Positions 11,276 to 24,987 of a DNA stretch of 64,000 nt are shown piece after piece (the stretch's first letter is position 1; each line of letters starts with the position of its first letter). The position numbers and the translations under genes are program-made. Source of the stretch: Phallus indusiatus (Eukaryota; Basidiomycota; Agaricomycetes; Phallales; Phallaceae); NCBI GenBank assembly GCA_027605045.1, contig JAQFWX010000032.1, positions 124,001 through 188,000 of the forward strand, written 5' to 3'. The notes beneath the pieces are model-generated. The model searched no databases and was not told the origin of the DNA. It was given only the letters and a program-made list of their open reading frames with translations.

Positions 11276-12118
11276 ATGTTCTGTGCTCGACTTGGGTAAA
11301 TCTTGCTCAGCTATAGTTATTTGCGTCCTTTCCTTTTTTCTAAGCATTATGTCTTAGTGCTCTCGCATTGTTTCTCTTCACCGTCGCGCAAGCGACTATA
11401 GTCATCAACAACGTCGATGTCGTTGGAAACGGGACTAGCACAATCCTCTTTTCTTCGACCGATTCCGAAACGACCCAAGCACCATATCCATTGTATTGAC
11501 TAACCCTCTCTTTCACACCCAGTTCGCCGTGGGTAACAACATCGCCACTGATAGCGGCAACTTTACGTTTGAGACACCTCAATTAACACCAGGGTTCATA
11601 ATTTCTTTATCCTATACGAGTTCAATTTGGACTGATACACGTCATTAGTCCCGACTATGGTATCCAGTTCATCAGTATTTTCAACAATAGCGATATTCTA
11701 GCTATGAGCCAAACGTTCTCTATCGCAGAAAACGATGGTATTTATTCGGACTTGTTTTATATGATTGGTCCATTAACATCATGATTCTAGTTAAATCATC
11801 TACCAAGACTGGTTCGCCGTCCACGGCCACTTCTGGTGCTTCAAGCACTAGCAACCTGTCATTTACGAATGCGTAAGTTAGCTCAGAATTTAGATTTTTT
11901 TTTTTACTCCAGGTAATAATCTTCCTCCCCTTAGCCCATCTCAGACTGGCGCTACTCCGAGCGCGACTCAACCCGGATCCGCTTCGAATACGGGTTCTTC
12001 CTCTGCTCCTCCGGCCTCCACCTCTAACACGGTCTTCGGCGGCAACACTGGTGGTGCTAGCGGGCTACAAGCGTCATTTGCTTTGGGACTCGTCGGTGTA
12101 GCCTTCGCCTTTCTTTAG
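11276..12118 (+). CDS. Second serine/threonine-rich GPI-anchored Kre9/KNH-like protein; one-base frameshift in this sequence
   Basis: Exons 11276-11295, 11358-11593, 11649-11737, 11791-11872 and 11935-12118. Exons 1 and 2 join to a signal peptide, MFCARLGALALFLFTVAQA, then ATIVINNVDVVGNGTSTILF (Kre9/KNH domain). The domain continues in a different frame as DPSTISIVLTNPLFHTQ and QFAVGNNIATDSG; the switch is at GAAAC, 11467-11471. Exon lengths sum to 611 nt, one short of a multiple of three, so one lost A restores the frame. Then come YGIQFISIFNNSDILA, a Ser/Thr-rich stalk and a GPI tail, GLQASFALGLVGVAFAFL. The organisation matches the gene at 8088-8963, including splice phases, so the two are paralogues. 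Predicted cell-wall surface protein. Confidence 0.8.
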
Positions 12119-12892
12119 GTCATTTTTGTGTTGGCTGTAGGCCCTGGTGAATAGGAAGGTTGGAAGTATAGTTGTCTCCAGGGCTAATCAGCTTCGTCCC
12201 GATGTTCAATTTTTCTTCTTCTCCGGACTATTATCAACTTCGCTGCGCCTTTTCTTTTCATTTTTAATTGACTTTTTTGTTATGCCATTTACGGACCACG
12301 TAGTTAACCTACATTCATAATCTCGCTACTTGTTGGACTTTGTTACATACCGCATTCATTTTACCACTCCTTCGTTGCTTTCCGTTGTTTGTCGTTGCTG
12401 TGAGTACCGTGTGATTAAGAATCTCCATTCGTATTCGAAATATACGTTCAGCCCATTCTTGTCGCAGATGTCCGTTTATATGATTTATACTGGTGGAATG
12501 GCGAACTGCGTCTCGTGTATCTCGCCCTGCACATAAGGCAGCGCGGGAAAGTTGCTCATTGGCGTTATCGACCCAAGACAAGGTCTGGCTCTGTCTGGCT
12601 TGGCCGAACCTAAGATTTTCGTTGTAATTTCGGCAAACCTTCGGTCAAATTCTCGTCATGAAGGCGTTCGCCGCGCGGTCCGTGCGGCGTGCGTGGATTA
12701 GAGTCGACCCACGTGATCTTTACTAAGCGGCGAGAGTCAAAAGAAACTGTACAGTTTTGAAACAGGCGCCTTTTCCCACAGCAAGACAGAAAACAACCAG
12801 CACCTTTCGGTAAGAGACACATATTTTCTTGGAGCGCGAGCATTTCGTAGAGGGCTCAAACTTATATTACAGTCACCGCTGATTCCTTTACT
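12119..12892. other. Intergenic region and RPS20 promoter
   Basis: No gene recognised. Contains a GC-rich patch at about 12655-12735 with a CACGTG core (near 12710) and probably the 5' leader of RPS20; an AG just before 12873 could end a 5'-UTR intron. Confidence 0.5.
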
Positions 12893-13444
12893 ATGAGTTA
12901 CGTCGCGAAAGGAGAAAAAGATTATGATGCCACGGGCGCACCCGTCGCTGCCAAAGTTCACAAAATCCGTATCACTCTTACGAGCAGCAATGTCCGTAAC
13001 CTTGAGAAGTGTACGTGTTCTTCTTCTTCAATCATTGAATATAATTTCACCAAATTATCCATTTAGTCTGCGGTGATTTGATTAACCGTGCAAAGGACAA
13101 GCAATTGCGAGTCAAAGGTCCCGTTCGTCTGCCAACTAAGGTTTTAAAAATTACCACCCGTAAAACTGTAAGTTTCAACAACTTCATTTTATTGTGTTGC
13201 AATGTCGTACACTGTTTATTTATCACTTTTTTTTTCAGCCTTGTGGTGAAGGTTCAAAGACCTGGGACCGTTACGAACTCAAAATCCACAAACGTCTCAT
13301 TGATCTTCACTCTTCTAGTGAAGTCGTCAAGCAGATCGTGCGTTCCATGATGTTAATTCACTTTCTCGTGCTTACCCCTCGACCTCTTTCTAGACTTCCA
13401 TCTCCCTTGAACCCGGAGTTGAAGTTGAAGTTACCATTGCTTAA
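12893..13444 (+). CDS. RPS20: 40S ribosomal protein S20 (uS10)
   Basis: Four exons: 12893-13010, 13067-13167, 13239-13337 and 13394-13444, all with GT-AG introns. The product contains [59 protein letters not shown] and [19 protein letters not shown], ending VEVEVTIA. This is uS10 of the small ribosomal subunit head and is close to full family length (about 120 aa). The start ATG is followed by the usual poorly conserved acidic N-terminus. Strong housekeeping gene; no oddities. Confidence 0.97.
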
Positions 13445-13968
13445 GCCTTACTCCTCCCATGTGAAAACATTATGCTCGTACATGCATTAAAATATACGGC
13501 ATGGAAAAAAAACTTACACGTTTGATTATCTGCATCCCTGAGATGAAATTATTTTGCACAGGTTCATTAGTGCTTCTCTTGAGGAGTGGCCTGAAGCGTT
13601 ATAAGCCTGTGGAACATAATTTGATTTTTTAACATTCGACATCAGTACACTAACTTTTTACAAGCACAAGCCTCCCTTCGGATGCATTAGTTGAATGATG
13701 TTAGGTCAATGTTAGGTCATGCTCATACAATAAGATTCGAATCCGAAGGGAAAACTACGATACTCGCAACTGGAAATAAAATAAAAATATCATTTTAACA
13801 ATGCTTTTCGTTGACCATAAATAACAGTTGCATATTATACTTGTCCTCGTATGATGCTAATACATTGAGCGGGTTCCGTATCTTGCCTGCGTCCACAAGC
13901 GCCCACTAGTTCACGACCTTTCCTCCAAGTGGTGCGGGATTTAACTTTCGCAAAACCGTTTAACAAAC
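13445..13968. other. Intergenic region
   Basis: RPS20 3' flank and promoter of the complex I gene. No other feature seen. Confidence 0.6.
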
Positions 13969-16153
<2,185 letters not shown>

Positions 16154-16350
16154 GTCGCTTTCATGTACATATACACAAATATCAATGTTCATTCCAATCG
16201 TCTTTTGAGTGTTATTGGCTATTCACTGAGATAAATGACAAACAAAATCGATGCGCAAAAACAAAACAATACTACAGTTTCGGAGGGGAATCCTAGACGT
16301 CAAGACGTCTATTTACCCAATTCATATCATTACAACCGGAATTAACTTGC

Positions 16351-16943
16351 TCACGCAGCAATCAGGGGAACAATTTTCCCATCCTTGTGCTTTGCTTGCA
16401 ATGAATCATTGCCTAGAAAATAGAATTACGACTATCATTCTGAAGTGGCTGGAAAGCAAGACATACCGCCAATGTGTTGTTTGTCTGGTATGCACAATCA
16501 ATGTTGTTAAATTATAAATTCAAGGATGGAGTAAACGCACTGATGAAGATGTTCGGAACGCTACTTTGGTCTGTTTTCTGTTTCAAGTATGCTTGAATAG
16601 CTTCACCATTGGATTCCGAGTCCAATCTGGAAAGAAACGAATGTTAGAGTTTTGTGATTGAATACAAAAATAATAACACACTCTATGATCTTGAGATGTT
16701 CCTCCGGAGTAAGTTCTTTGAGTAGAGCCTTTGCTTTCCTTGATGTACACATGATCAGTGGATATGAAAATTGGACGAGACGCTTCTCGCATACTTGCAA
16801 TAAGGACACCATGTCTTTGAGAAAATTATGACCTTGTTGTCGTCGATTAATGTCTAAAGAAACCGGGTGCGCTCAGTATGCATTGGAACGACCACTAATT
16901 AAGAGGCTATTCCGCTTACATCTACGGTTTCTTGGATAGACAT
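16351..16943 (-). CDS. Dithiol glutaredoxin (CPYC class I)
   Basis: Small GSH-dependent thiol-disulfide oxidoreductase. About 101 aa from six exons: MSIQETVD, then TLIDDNKVIIFSKTWCPYCK with the CPYC active site, KAKALLKELTPEEHLKIIE, LDSESNGEAIQAYLKQKTDQ with SSVPNIFI (cis-Pro, glutathione-binding), NKQHIGG (an 18-nt exon) and NDSLQAKHKDGKIVPLIAA. All introns are GT-AG. No signal or transit peptide is visible with this ATG, so a cytosolic Grx1/Grx2-like role is likely; a start further upstream cannot be excluded. It is convergent with the complex I gene (198 bp gap). Confidence 0.92.
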
Positions 16944-17647
16944 TGTTCCTGAAGCCGAAGTCGAATGAGATCGAGTGGTTGAAGATTCTGCAAAGTAGCG
17001 TGTGCGAAAAGACGTGGTAATCAGTAAAGGGGTTCTGGAAGAAGGTCTGAGTAATCGCAGCATACTTGCACCCATTTATACTCTAGCCCTGTAGTACTCA
17101 CGAAAAGTGAGCTTTCAGACTCCGCGCGGTTAGATCAAAATGGCGTAATGCTGATATCATCGTGATTATTGATAAGATAACGGAAGTAAATCGGACTGGT
17201 CGGAAATCTTACGCGTTCGATTTCTTCTCCGTGATGTCTTGGATCCGACTTTTCTTATTTCTTGTAAAGCAGGTAAAGCGTATTGTCCAACAAGCGTATG
17301 CCGTGATATCAACTCCCAAAGGTCATAGATCCATCGTCGAAGCAATACATGAGGTAACTTAAAGGTAACTTGACCTTCCGCCCTGCCCAAGATGTAAGGA
17401 GGAAGATGAGAGGAAGGGTAATCCAATACATATTCTTAGACCAGAGGGAATTATTTGCTTAAAGTGGTACGAACTATAATTACAAACCCTGCTACTTGAA
17501 TCATCATTACAACTCGTTACCGCTTCCATTTTGAATTGCTACCATGGTCTGCGTGTTATCATTTGTGTCCACGGCGAGCACCTCAATAGCCGCTGTTTCG
17601 AGTACGTCATAGCCTCTGTTATATTCGACCAGATTGACTTATAAGCT
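16944..17647. other. Intergenic region
   Basis: Glutaredoxin promoter and 3' flank of the kinase gene. Open frames on both strands between 17160 and 17430 overlap each other and show no family features. Confidence 0.5.
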
Positions 17648-20159
17648 TCAGAATTTGAATTTGTCGGGGTTGAGTTTGTACGTGGGTTGGATTCCCAGGT
17701 CAGTTTTATCCTTGACGACTCGAGACTGATATGCTTTGTTTCTTGATGACTCTGGGGTAAAGTACGATGTAGATGTAGAAGTAGGCTCTTGTGTCCGTGA
17801 GTATTTGTCCCATCTTCCTTCGACCCTTGGTGCAATTGAGGGCTGTTGCCTTACTACATTGCTCGACGCAACGGAATGAACCGAACAATCTTTCAAGGAA
17901 CGGCTTTCATCTGAACGGCTTTCATCCGAATAGCTTTTATTTGAACGGTTTTCATTTGAACGGTTTTCATTTGAAACCTGCCATATTGATATAGTGTTGG
18001 TGGTTTGACCGGTAGGAAGGGATAAGGGCTGTGAAGAGTAGAGTTCTGATTAGAGAATGATCAATTATATCCATGGAAAGTGAGTGCAGACAAGTTTCTC
18101 ACTGGTTTCTGCGCCAAGTCTCGTAGAATAGGGTGCCAACAATTTCTGTACCGAAGTCATGGATGGGCGAAAATCCGGAATCGGGTCCCAACATTTTTGT
18201 ACAAGTTCCCAGACAACATCTTCTACTAAGAGAGATGGGCGATCTGGACGTCGTTGACGATCCACGACATGCGACACAAGTAGTCGATCAGCTATTGTCG
18301 GGAAAGGATTCTCTCCCTTGAATATCTATCACGCAGAGCCTCAGTATCAAAGTTTTCACGGGGAAGCGGAGATTTCACCTCCCATATTGTCAAACCAAGA
18401 CTATATATATCAGAGGCTTTAGTCGCTGGGTGGCCATCAAGGCACTCTGGTGCCATCCAGCGCAAGGTTCCTCGTGGGCCAGTAGCACGCGAACCAGACG
18501 AGGTGCGAATCTCGTCTATAGTTGAAGATAGTCCAAAATCTGAGACTACCGCTTTGTGTTGATCATCCACAAGAATATTAGTCTAAAAAATGTTCAGGTG
18601 TATATGAGTGGGGGGTCACAGGGTGAGAATGAGATCTAGAGTAAGTATGCTTACACCTTTCAGATCAGCGTGTATTATATTTTGTTTGTGGAGATAGCTC
18701 ATTCCCGCAATGATATCATGACACTGCAATCGACTTATGAGGTTATGATTTAAAAGAGGGCAGTATGTTAGGATTATTACCAAGTCGAGCTTGCTTTCGT
18801 CTGGATTCTTTTGGATGTAACTGCGTACATTTCCAAAGGAACAATATTGCATGACAAGAAAAGGCTTTTAGATATTTTAATTGTTAATGAGACACCGAGG
18901 GACACGAATGCTCACTAGTGACGCTTCTAGGCAAGCTCCGTAAAGATTTAGGATGTTGGGATGATGTAGTTTTGTCCTGAGAATGAATTCAGCATTATAT
19001 TGTGTACAATCGATAAGCCATTCGTTTACCATATCTTAACTTCTTTATACATTCTCTAAACAAATCTCTACAATCTAAATTCGCGTGTAGCCAGAATAAG
19101 CTTTCCTCACCTTCCTATGATCATCCGTCAGGACACGTGCATCATCGGTGTGCATTTGTTTAACGGCCACCCTCTTCATAATGATGAGGAATGTATTATA
19201 GAGACTAAATTCACTTACAGCAGCATTCCATTGACCGATAAATACCTTCCCGAAAGAACCCTGACCAACAGCCTCAGAGAAGGTAGCATCAAACTCAACT
19301 TCAAAACTTGTTATGACCCAATCTTGCGATAATCCCTGTGGCTGTTTTTTCGACTTCTGTTGTAAAAGGCTCCCTGTGGTTCGGAGAAAGTTCATTTCCG
19401 GAGATTCGTTCGAATCGTGTCCTTTAACATACTGGCTGGAAATTAATTTCATATGATGAGGTCGGTAAAAGTTGGAGTATACCTTAAGGACGGCCTGCAA
19501 TAATTCCTCGATTCTGCCACCCTGCGTTTGTACTGCGTTTAAAATCTTTTCGTCATATGAAGATAGATCGCCAAGTTTCTTGATCAGCTCTAATTGATCG
19601 TTCTGTTGGGCTCGTCGCATTTCGCCCTGGAAGTTGTCCCTATCGAGATGACAGGCAAACTGATTTCATAAGATAAGATCTGATGTCTTATAGATAAGAT
19701 GAACGACATCACTTACGTTGAATATTTCGAATGCGTTTGTTAGTTGATGCTGAATATCAGTAATATCTGTGTCAATCTGGTTTGTGTGCATCATGCACCA
19801 TAAGAATCCTTTGAGCTTGAGTTTGTCCAGGAGCTCCTTCAGTCCTTTGCAAATCCTGGAATATCGAATCCTGAGTCGAGCACTCTCGTCAACAAAGCGA
19901 CTAAAACAAGAGCGTGCCTTGTGAGCTCATTCACATGCTCCTGCATATTAGGTGATAGTGATCCTTCCTCTCCGCGAGATAGGTGTTGTGCGATCTGGGT
20001 GATTAAATCCTTAGCTCTCTCCAGCAGAACTCCAATCTGGCTTCTGCGCAGATCGACGCTGCCATACAGATCGTAAGCGACCTTCAAAATGGTCCATGCG
20101 CCGCTGAGAATCCCAGGGATAGTTATAGCGAGGCCTGCACTGAAGGCTATCTCAGCCAT
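17648..20159 (-). CDS. TKL-type protein kinase with N-terminal MLKL-like helical domain
   Basis: The N-terminus from MAEIAFSAGLAITIPGIL through VLLERAKDLITQIAQHLSR and LTRHALVLVALLTRVL is an all-helical bundle like the MLKL_NTD/Cbl-N-like regions fused to many basidiomycete kinases. A coiled linker (MRRAQQNDQLELIKKLGDL) follows. The kinase keeps all key residues: GQGSFGKV loop, VAVK lysine, Glu in YKEVKIW, HADLKGTNILV catalytic loop, DFG in VVSDFGLSS, RWMAPECL and SDIYSLGLTIWEV. A last exon adds a Ser/Asn/Asp-rich tail with five copies of a 15-bp repeat, ending PDKFKF. An upstream in-frame ATG at 20240 exists; I prefer 20159 because family members start MAEI. Likely an active signalling kinase; the link to cell death is only by analogy. 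Confidence 0.8.
17898..17972 (-). repeat. Five tandem 15-bp repeats inside the kinase C-terminal tail
   Basis: Five consecutive 15-bp units, plus-strand consensus GAACGGYTTTCATYT. On the coding strand they give pentapeptides of the type NENRS, NKSYS and DESRS. The unit length keeps the frame, so copy number can vary without breaking the gene. Confidence 0.85.
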
Positions 20160-22397
20160 TAGTGTGGAGAAAACCGGTATCGTCGTGATGCAAAGCGCCG
20201 GGGACAACGTGTTCTTCTTAAGCAACCCCGAAACTGGCATCGTTCACATGTCAAGAACTTATACAGCCCCAAGATCCATTATTGACACCGTGACTACTGA
20301 TTCGCCATTGTATTCAACGTTAGACAGGCTGAGACGCGGACGCGTGAGGGTGCCGACTCGCCGCAGTCACGGTATTACTCAGCAGCTTTTTCATTTCAAG
20401 AGTTAGTAATACGTAGGTCTATCCGACAGTCGACTTTAGTCACCAAAACATGTGCCTGTTGACCCCGATCGTTACAACATATCCAAATGTAAGGGCCTTG
20501 AACGTTTGGACGCTGGTCTTAGAAGGCTGCTTGTACATCATTTCATCTTGGGGAAGATAATATCTCTCTAACAGAAACTAGATGTTGGCATGCCCATTGA
20601 CACTGAAGTTCATTTTAAGCCGTACGCAGTACTGTCAGCCAAGAAAAGCAAGAAACGATAATTGACTTCTTTGTTACGAAGCGTTAAAGTCGTTGGCGGC
20701 AACTTGAAGCAGCGAGCTTTAAACAACGAATCCGTCCAAGAAATTCATCCCGATTTGTAACAAATCCCTCGTGGTTGATGTCAAGGTGCTTCGAATTCTT
20801 ATGCTTTAGGCTTTCAGGTAATTACTTCGATTTCTGAAACAAAGTACTAGTACTATCGCGATTTAGCCAGCGTTGTTAATTATCACCCAGAATCAACCAC
20901 TCTACTGAGAATTAAAACACGAGTATTAGGTATTATCATGACCTACATTTCGTGTTCGCGCCATACGCTCATACGTACGTCCAGTTGATAACCCACCCCA
21001 TTTTCTTGCAATCATTACATCATAGTGAGATTAGGAATTCTATCACGCCATGGCATGCTGTAACTAAACGCCATACTATAAAAAACGGAAATTCTAATGA
21101 GGTCAGAATTCAATTTTCCTGAAGCAGACATGGCAGATACTATTTGCTTAGCTGATGATGACAGCTGATACGAATGACTAGCAGTTTTATGTACTTCACA
21201 GAATTGGCGCGTCGTAACCGTAGCACACTTAATTAGCTTCCTTGAACACCGAGTCGGGAAAACTATTGCCGCACTTTTGATTGTGATTACTCTCTCTTGT
21301 TAACACTTGAATTTTGCTTTCAAATCTAATCCACCTCGCAAAGTTTGATAACAGGGTCGAAAGGAAGATATTCGGGCCGACGACCTTTATCCAAATTTGT
21401 TTCAATTGCCATTCAGGCATAGTTTCTAAACGCGGGGAAGGGGCAGTAATCATAGGCTTCCTTGCAGTCAGATTCCAATGCCTTTATGGTTATTCGTCCG
21501 CCTAGCATCTGAATGGCGGATTAAGTACCGGTTACATGAACCACGCTCCATAGTCTATGTCCTGTCTTCTTATCTCAATCAAACGGCCATTATCTTGTTG
21601 ATTTATTTTTTCACCGAGGTGCCATACACGACAGCCGAGTGCATAGCCATAAACCAGATATGAAGACGACCAAGATGACCATCTTGAAGGGTGTCCTCGT
21701 GTTACAGTAATAATTAGCCATAACAATCTTATCATATATATAAAAACGTCAAACCTGGCGTGGTTTAGGATAAGTTGAGAGAACATCTTTGCTAAGCAGA
21801 CATTGGCGCGGCCTAGCTTTAAGTTCAAGGATTTCCTGTTGTGGCATTTACTGTAAGTCGAACAACCAAGACAGGAAAAGCTCACCTAAATATTATGGCA
21901 TTATCGCAAAGGCGTATGCAGTTGTTCATATTTATCAACCAAAAAATTTACACCTGATTAGTCCGGTAAGGATGAGGCTACCTTCGGCGCGTGCATATAT
22001 ACTGGCCAGGAAGTCAAGGCACCCAGTTTTCAGGAGGTTTCACGTTGCACGCATAACTTTATTATTATTTTTTTGGAATTTAGTTTCCTTTTAACTAATT
22101 CCTTGTTCGGTAATTGACCCTGAAAAAGAACGGCAACTTAACAAAAATTTCTTCCAAGGTAAATCTATCTCTGATTCAAAAACGTAGCCGAAGCACAACG
22201 GAAAGAACGGGTTTTGATATGTCCGCATATCTTTATAGAACTTTGATGTTATTTCCCTGGCGTTACTTCGAGTAGATAGGTATGGACATTGCCGGAAATT
22301 GAAACTAGTAGAACTTGAACTTTCAGAATCAACCCCAAAAAACGACCAGCTTCGCAGTCTCAGAAGCACGATGTTTGGCCTCCGGACGGAGAGAAGG
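20160..22397. other. 2.2-kb gene-poor region
   Basis: Only short overlapping frames on both strands, with no family signature, no sustained exon-like pattern and no repeats or transposon ends that I can recognise. May hold the promoter of the kinase (right of 20159) and possibly decayed sequence. Confidence 0.5.
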
Positions 22398-23769
22398 TCA
22401 TAACTTGGCAGAATTCACCCATGTTGGTTTACGTTTCTATCTGATGTGGGCACTATGATATATAATGAAAGAAACGGTATTCATTCACCTCAGAAAAAGC
22501 TCGTAGGCCCTCCTAAAGAAAAACAAAAAGGGGTTTTGAAGTGTCAGCAACGGCGGCGTTATACATATAATGTGCCTACTTTGATATTGTCACCCTCATA
22601 AGTTCGACGACTTTCAGAGCTTGTTGCGGCAGCGAGTGTAGCTTCTTCGATATTACCGAACTGACGTGCCAAAAGTAAAGATCTTTGGTCGCGGTGACGG
22701 CGTCCGGGGAATTATTCGTTATTTCCCGAGCCCACTGGATAGCCGTAGGCAAGACTTCATCGTGTGGGACAACTTTGTTCACGCTTGAGAAAAGTTGTTC
22801 GAGTGAACTTATTGGTTGTCATTGCAGTGGTTAGGACATAAAAAGAACTTACAACCCAAATCTTAGGTAGGCTTCTTTGGCTGCTACGGTACGTCCGAGA
22901 AGCAACATCTCTGAGGCGAGCTGATGGGCGAAGCGGGGAACAATAATTAAGCTATGATTTGTGCGTGTTACAAATTGTCAGGTAAAGCTTCGCTACTTAC
23001 TTGATGTCCTGAAATCGCGGCTAAACGTGGGATGCCTGAAATATAAATAAATCAAACAGCCCAACATTAGTCGATATTATTTTATAATGATCAGAAGCGT
23101 ATGAATTGAGATAATGGCAGCACCTCCTTGAGCTGCAATTACGCCCCGCTTAACTTCAGGCAAGGCGAATTGAGCTAATTCGCTAGCGATGACGAGATCG
23201 CAATTCAATAATAATTCCACACCCCCACCATAAGCACCGCCGTTAACGGCTGCGATCATTGGTTTGGAGGAAATAGTTCGACGAGAAATGTTGGCGAAAC
23301 CGTTAGGAGATTTGAGCACGTTATCAATCTCATTGCTGTTCCCAGAAGCTTGGTTCGATTCCCAGCTAATATGTGGAGATAATTTATTTAGTTTGAGAGG
23401 ACCGAGTCAGAGATTGGCATACGAACGCCTTCAAGTCGGCGCCGGCACAAAAAGTGCGACCTTCACCGGTAATAATGACTACCCTGGAAGACGTTTGAGC
23501 AATAAATCTAAAATATTTTAAAAACTTGCCATAATTCGGGTTCAGAGTCAAACCATGACAAAGAACATTTCAGATCATTGGATAGTTCGGATGAGACCTA
23601 ACAATTCAGAAATCATTAAACATTGACAAAAGATGCGCTCATGGGAAGAGAAATTTACCGCATTCAAGGATTTCGGTCTGTTTAGGGTTATCAGAAGCAC
23701 ATGTTCAGCTGGGAAGTCTAATTTGAGCCACGATATTTTGGGTGGTTTAGAATGAAAGGATGCGGGCAT
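22398..23769 (-). CDS. Enoyl-CoA hydratase/isomerase, predicted peroxisomal
   Basis: Hydrates 2-enoyl-CoA in fatty acid or branched-chain breakdown. It starts MPASFHSKPPKISWLKLDF. Crotonase signatures: LLITLNRPKSLNAV, VVIITGEGRTFCAGADLK, PMIAAVNGGAYGGGVELLLN (oxyanion hole and first catalytic Glu), FALPEVKRGVIAAQGG (second Glu) and RFGFVNKVVPHDEVL. The C-terminus, after two small exons, reads EGLRAFSEKRKPTWVNSAKL; the last three residues, AKL, are a type 1 peroxisomal targeting signal. One intron (23484-23529) has a GC donor. The protein is full length. The neighbouring intergenic regions hold no related gene. Confidence 0.92.
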
Positions 23770-24686
23770 AGTGAGTGAACTTGTGGGGCCTGTAAATTAG
23801 TAGCCGCTGTGAATTTCGTGGTCGGTCGCCTCCGTGCCTGATCGGCATATCCCTCTTCTGCATTGCTTACTTTCTTACTTTACTTAAATGTATACATGGG
23901 CGATGTTAGACAAAGCCAGCGTTCGACAGGAAGTTGCATTTCATCACGAGTTGGCAATATTTTCAATAAGTTGTCAGACTTGTAAATAAATACCACCAGG
24001 CACATCTTTCTAGGGAAAGGCTGAAGAGCAAGCCAAGCGCGTTGATTTGAGGTGTGCTTTCTTGTTTTTTTTTTTCTAAAATAAAGCTGTGTTTTGAAAT
24101 GACCCCATGCATCGTTTTATCTCAAGGTACATACTTGCACGACACGAGGTCAAGGAACAATAGCAGCTCCGGGGCCCCACAACACAACACCCCATTGCTA
24201 TTGTACAATTGCCCTGACATGACAACATCAATCTAGAGAAAGGTCTGTGCTTACCTGCGTTTGTATTGTATTGTAATGAATATTTTGTGATATGACATAA
24301 TTCACAGGTTTAACAATAATCCAGGTCTCGCTGTGAAACTGGCAAGTTGTACAGGACTACTCGAAGTAGTAGAATGTCGGAGATCAATCTCTTATCAATG
24401 CATGTGTTTTTTTTCGGTCAAGATGACTTCGTATTATTTATTATTATGATTATTTTCAGAATTTCTGTAAAGGGCTAACCCTTTCCGATCGCACGCTTCT
24501 TATCTGAACTCTGTTTAGACATGGCTCCTGGTATTAGCCTGAGCAACCACCGCGGGCAGTCCTCATGACAAGGTCTGAATAATTACTCCCTGTCGTTGGT
24601 TACATGAGCTGTGGCTTTCCAATTGATGAAGAAATGATACCGTGAGGGTTCCGTTTTTCTCACGGACAAGCCCCCCCAGACATTCG
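23770..24686. other. Intergenic region
   Basis: Promoters of two divergent genes (enoyl-CoA hydratase and the small Cys/His gene). No other gene seen. Confidence 0.5.
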
Positions 24687-24693
24687 TATAAAT
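24687..24693 (+). promoter_or_regulatory. TATA box of small Cys/His gene
   Basis: TATAAAT 80 bp before the ATG at 24767, followed by pyrimidine-rich leader sequence. Confidence 0.5.
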
Positions 24694-24766
24694 TGGCATC
24701 CAATTCTCCAAGGACGAACAAGCTCAATTCTGCTATTCCCCCAATCTCACTAGCTCTATACATACT

Positions 24767-24987
24767 ATGCAATCTTCTCAATCTATCCCCGTGAATCATA
24801 GCACAGCTCAATGTGCTCACTGTCATGGTCTCAATGGACACGCCGACAGTATGTGTTAACAACCCATCTCTATTTTATCTTGCTCAATGAAGCTCATACA
24901 GACTGCCCCTTTAATCCTGTTTGTAACCTTTTCCTTTTTCCCGTTCAAAATACTTACTCTACCGGTGTATAGAACCAGAAACGCTGA
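24767..24987 (+). CDS. Tiny Cys/His protein (about 37 aa), putative
   Basis: Three exons with GT-AG joins: 24767-24848, 24902-24918 and 24973-24987. They give MQSSQSIPVNHSTAQ, then CAHCHGLNGHADNCPFN, ending PNQKR. The Cys/His spacing is CX2CX5HX3C, the same overall span as a CCHC zinc knuckle but with the His shifted by one. If the second intron is kept, the protein runs to a stop at 24970-24972 with a hydrophobic end. A TATA box precedes it. I know no family; it may bind zinc. Support is splice-site and promoter layout only. Confidence 0.4.

Noticed and set aside
13728..13752. GATTCGAATCC resembling a tRNA B box
   Set aside because: No matching A box, acceptor stem or anticodon arm nearby.
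17898..17972. Regular repeats that might suggest a CRISPR-like array
   Set aside because: Units are contiguous 15-mers without spacers, in frame within a kinase tail of a eukaryote.
23345..23365. GGTTCGATTCCC, tRNA B-box-like
   Set aside because: Lies within the enoyl-CoA hydratase coding region (complement of WESNQ) with no tRNA fold.
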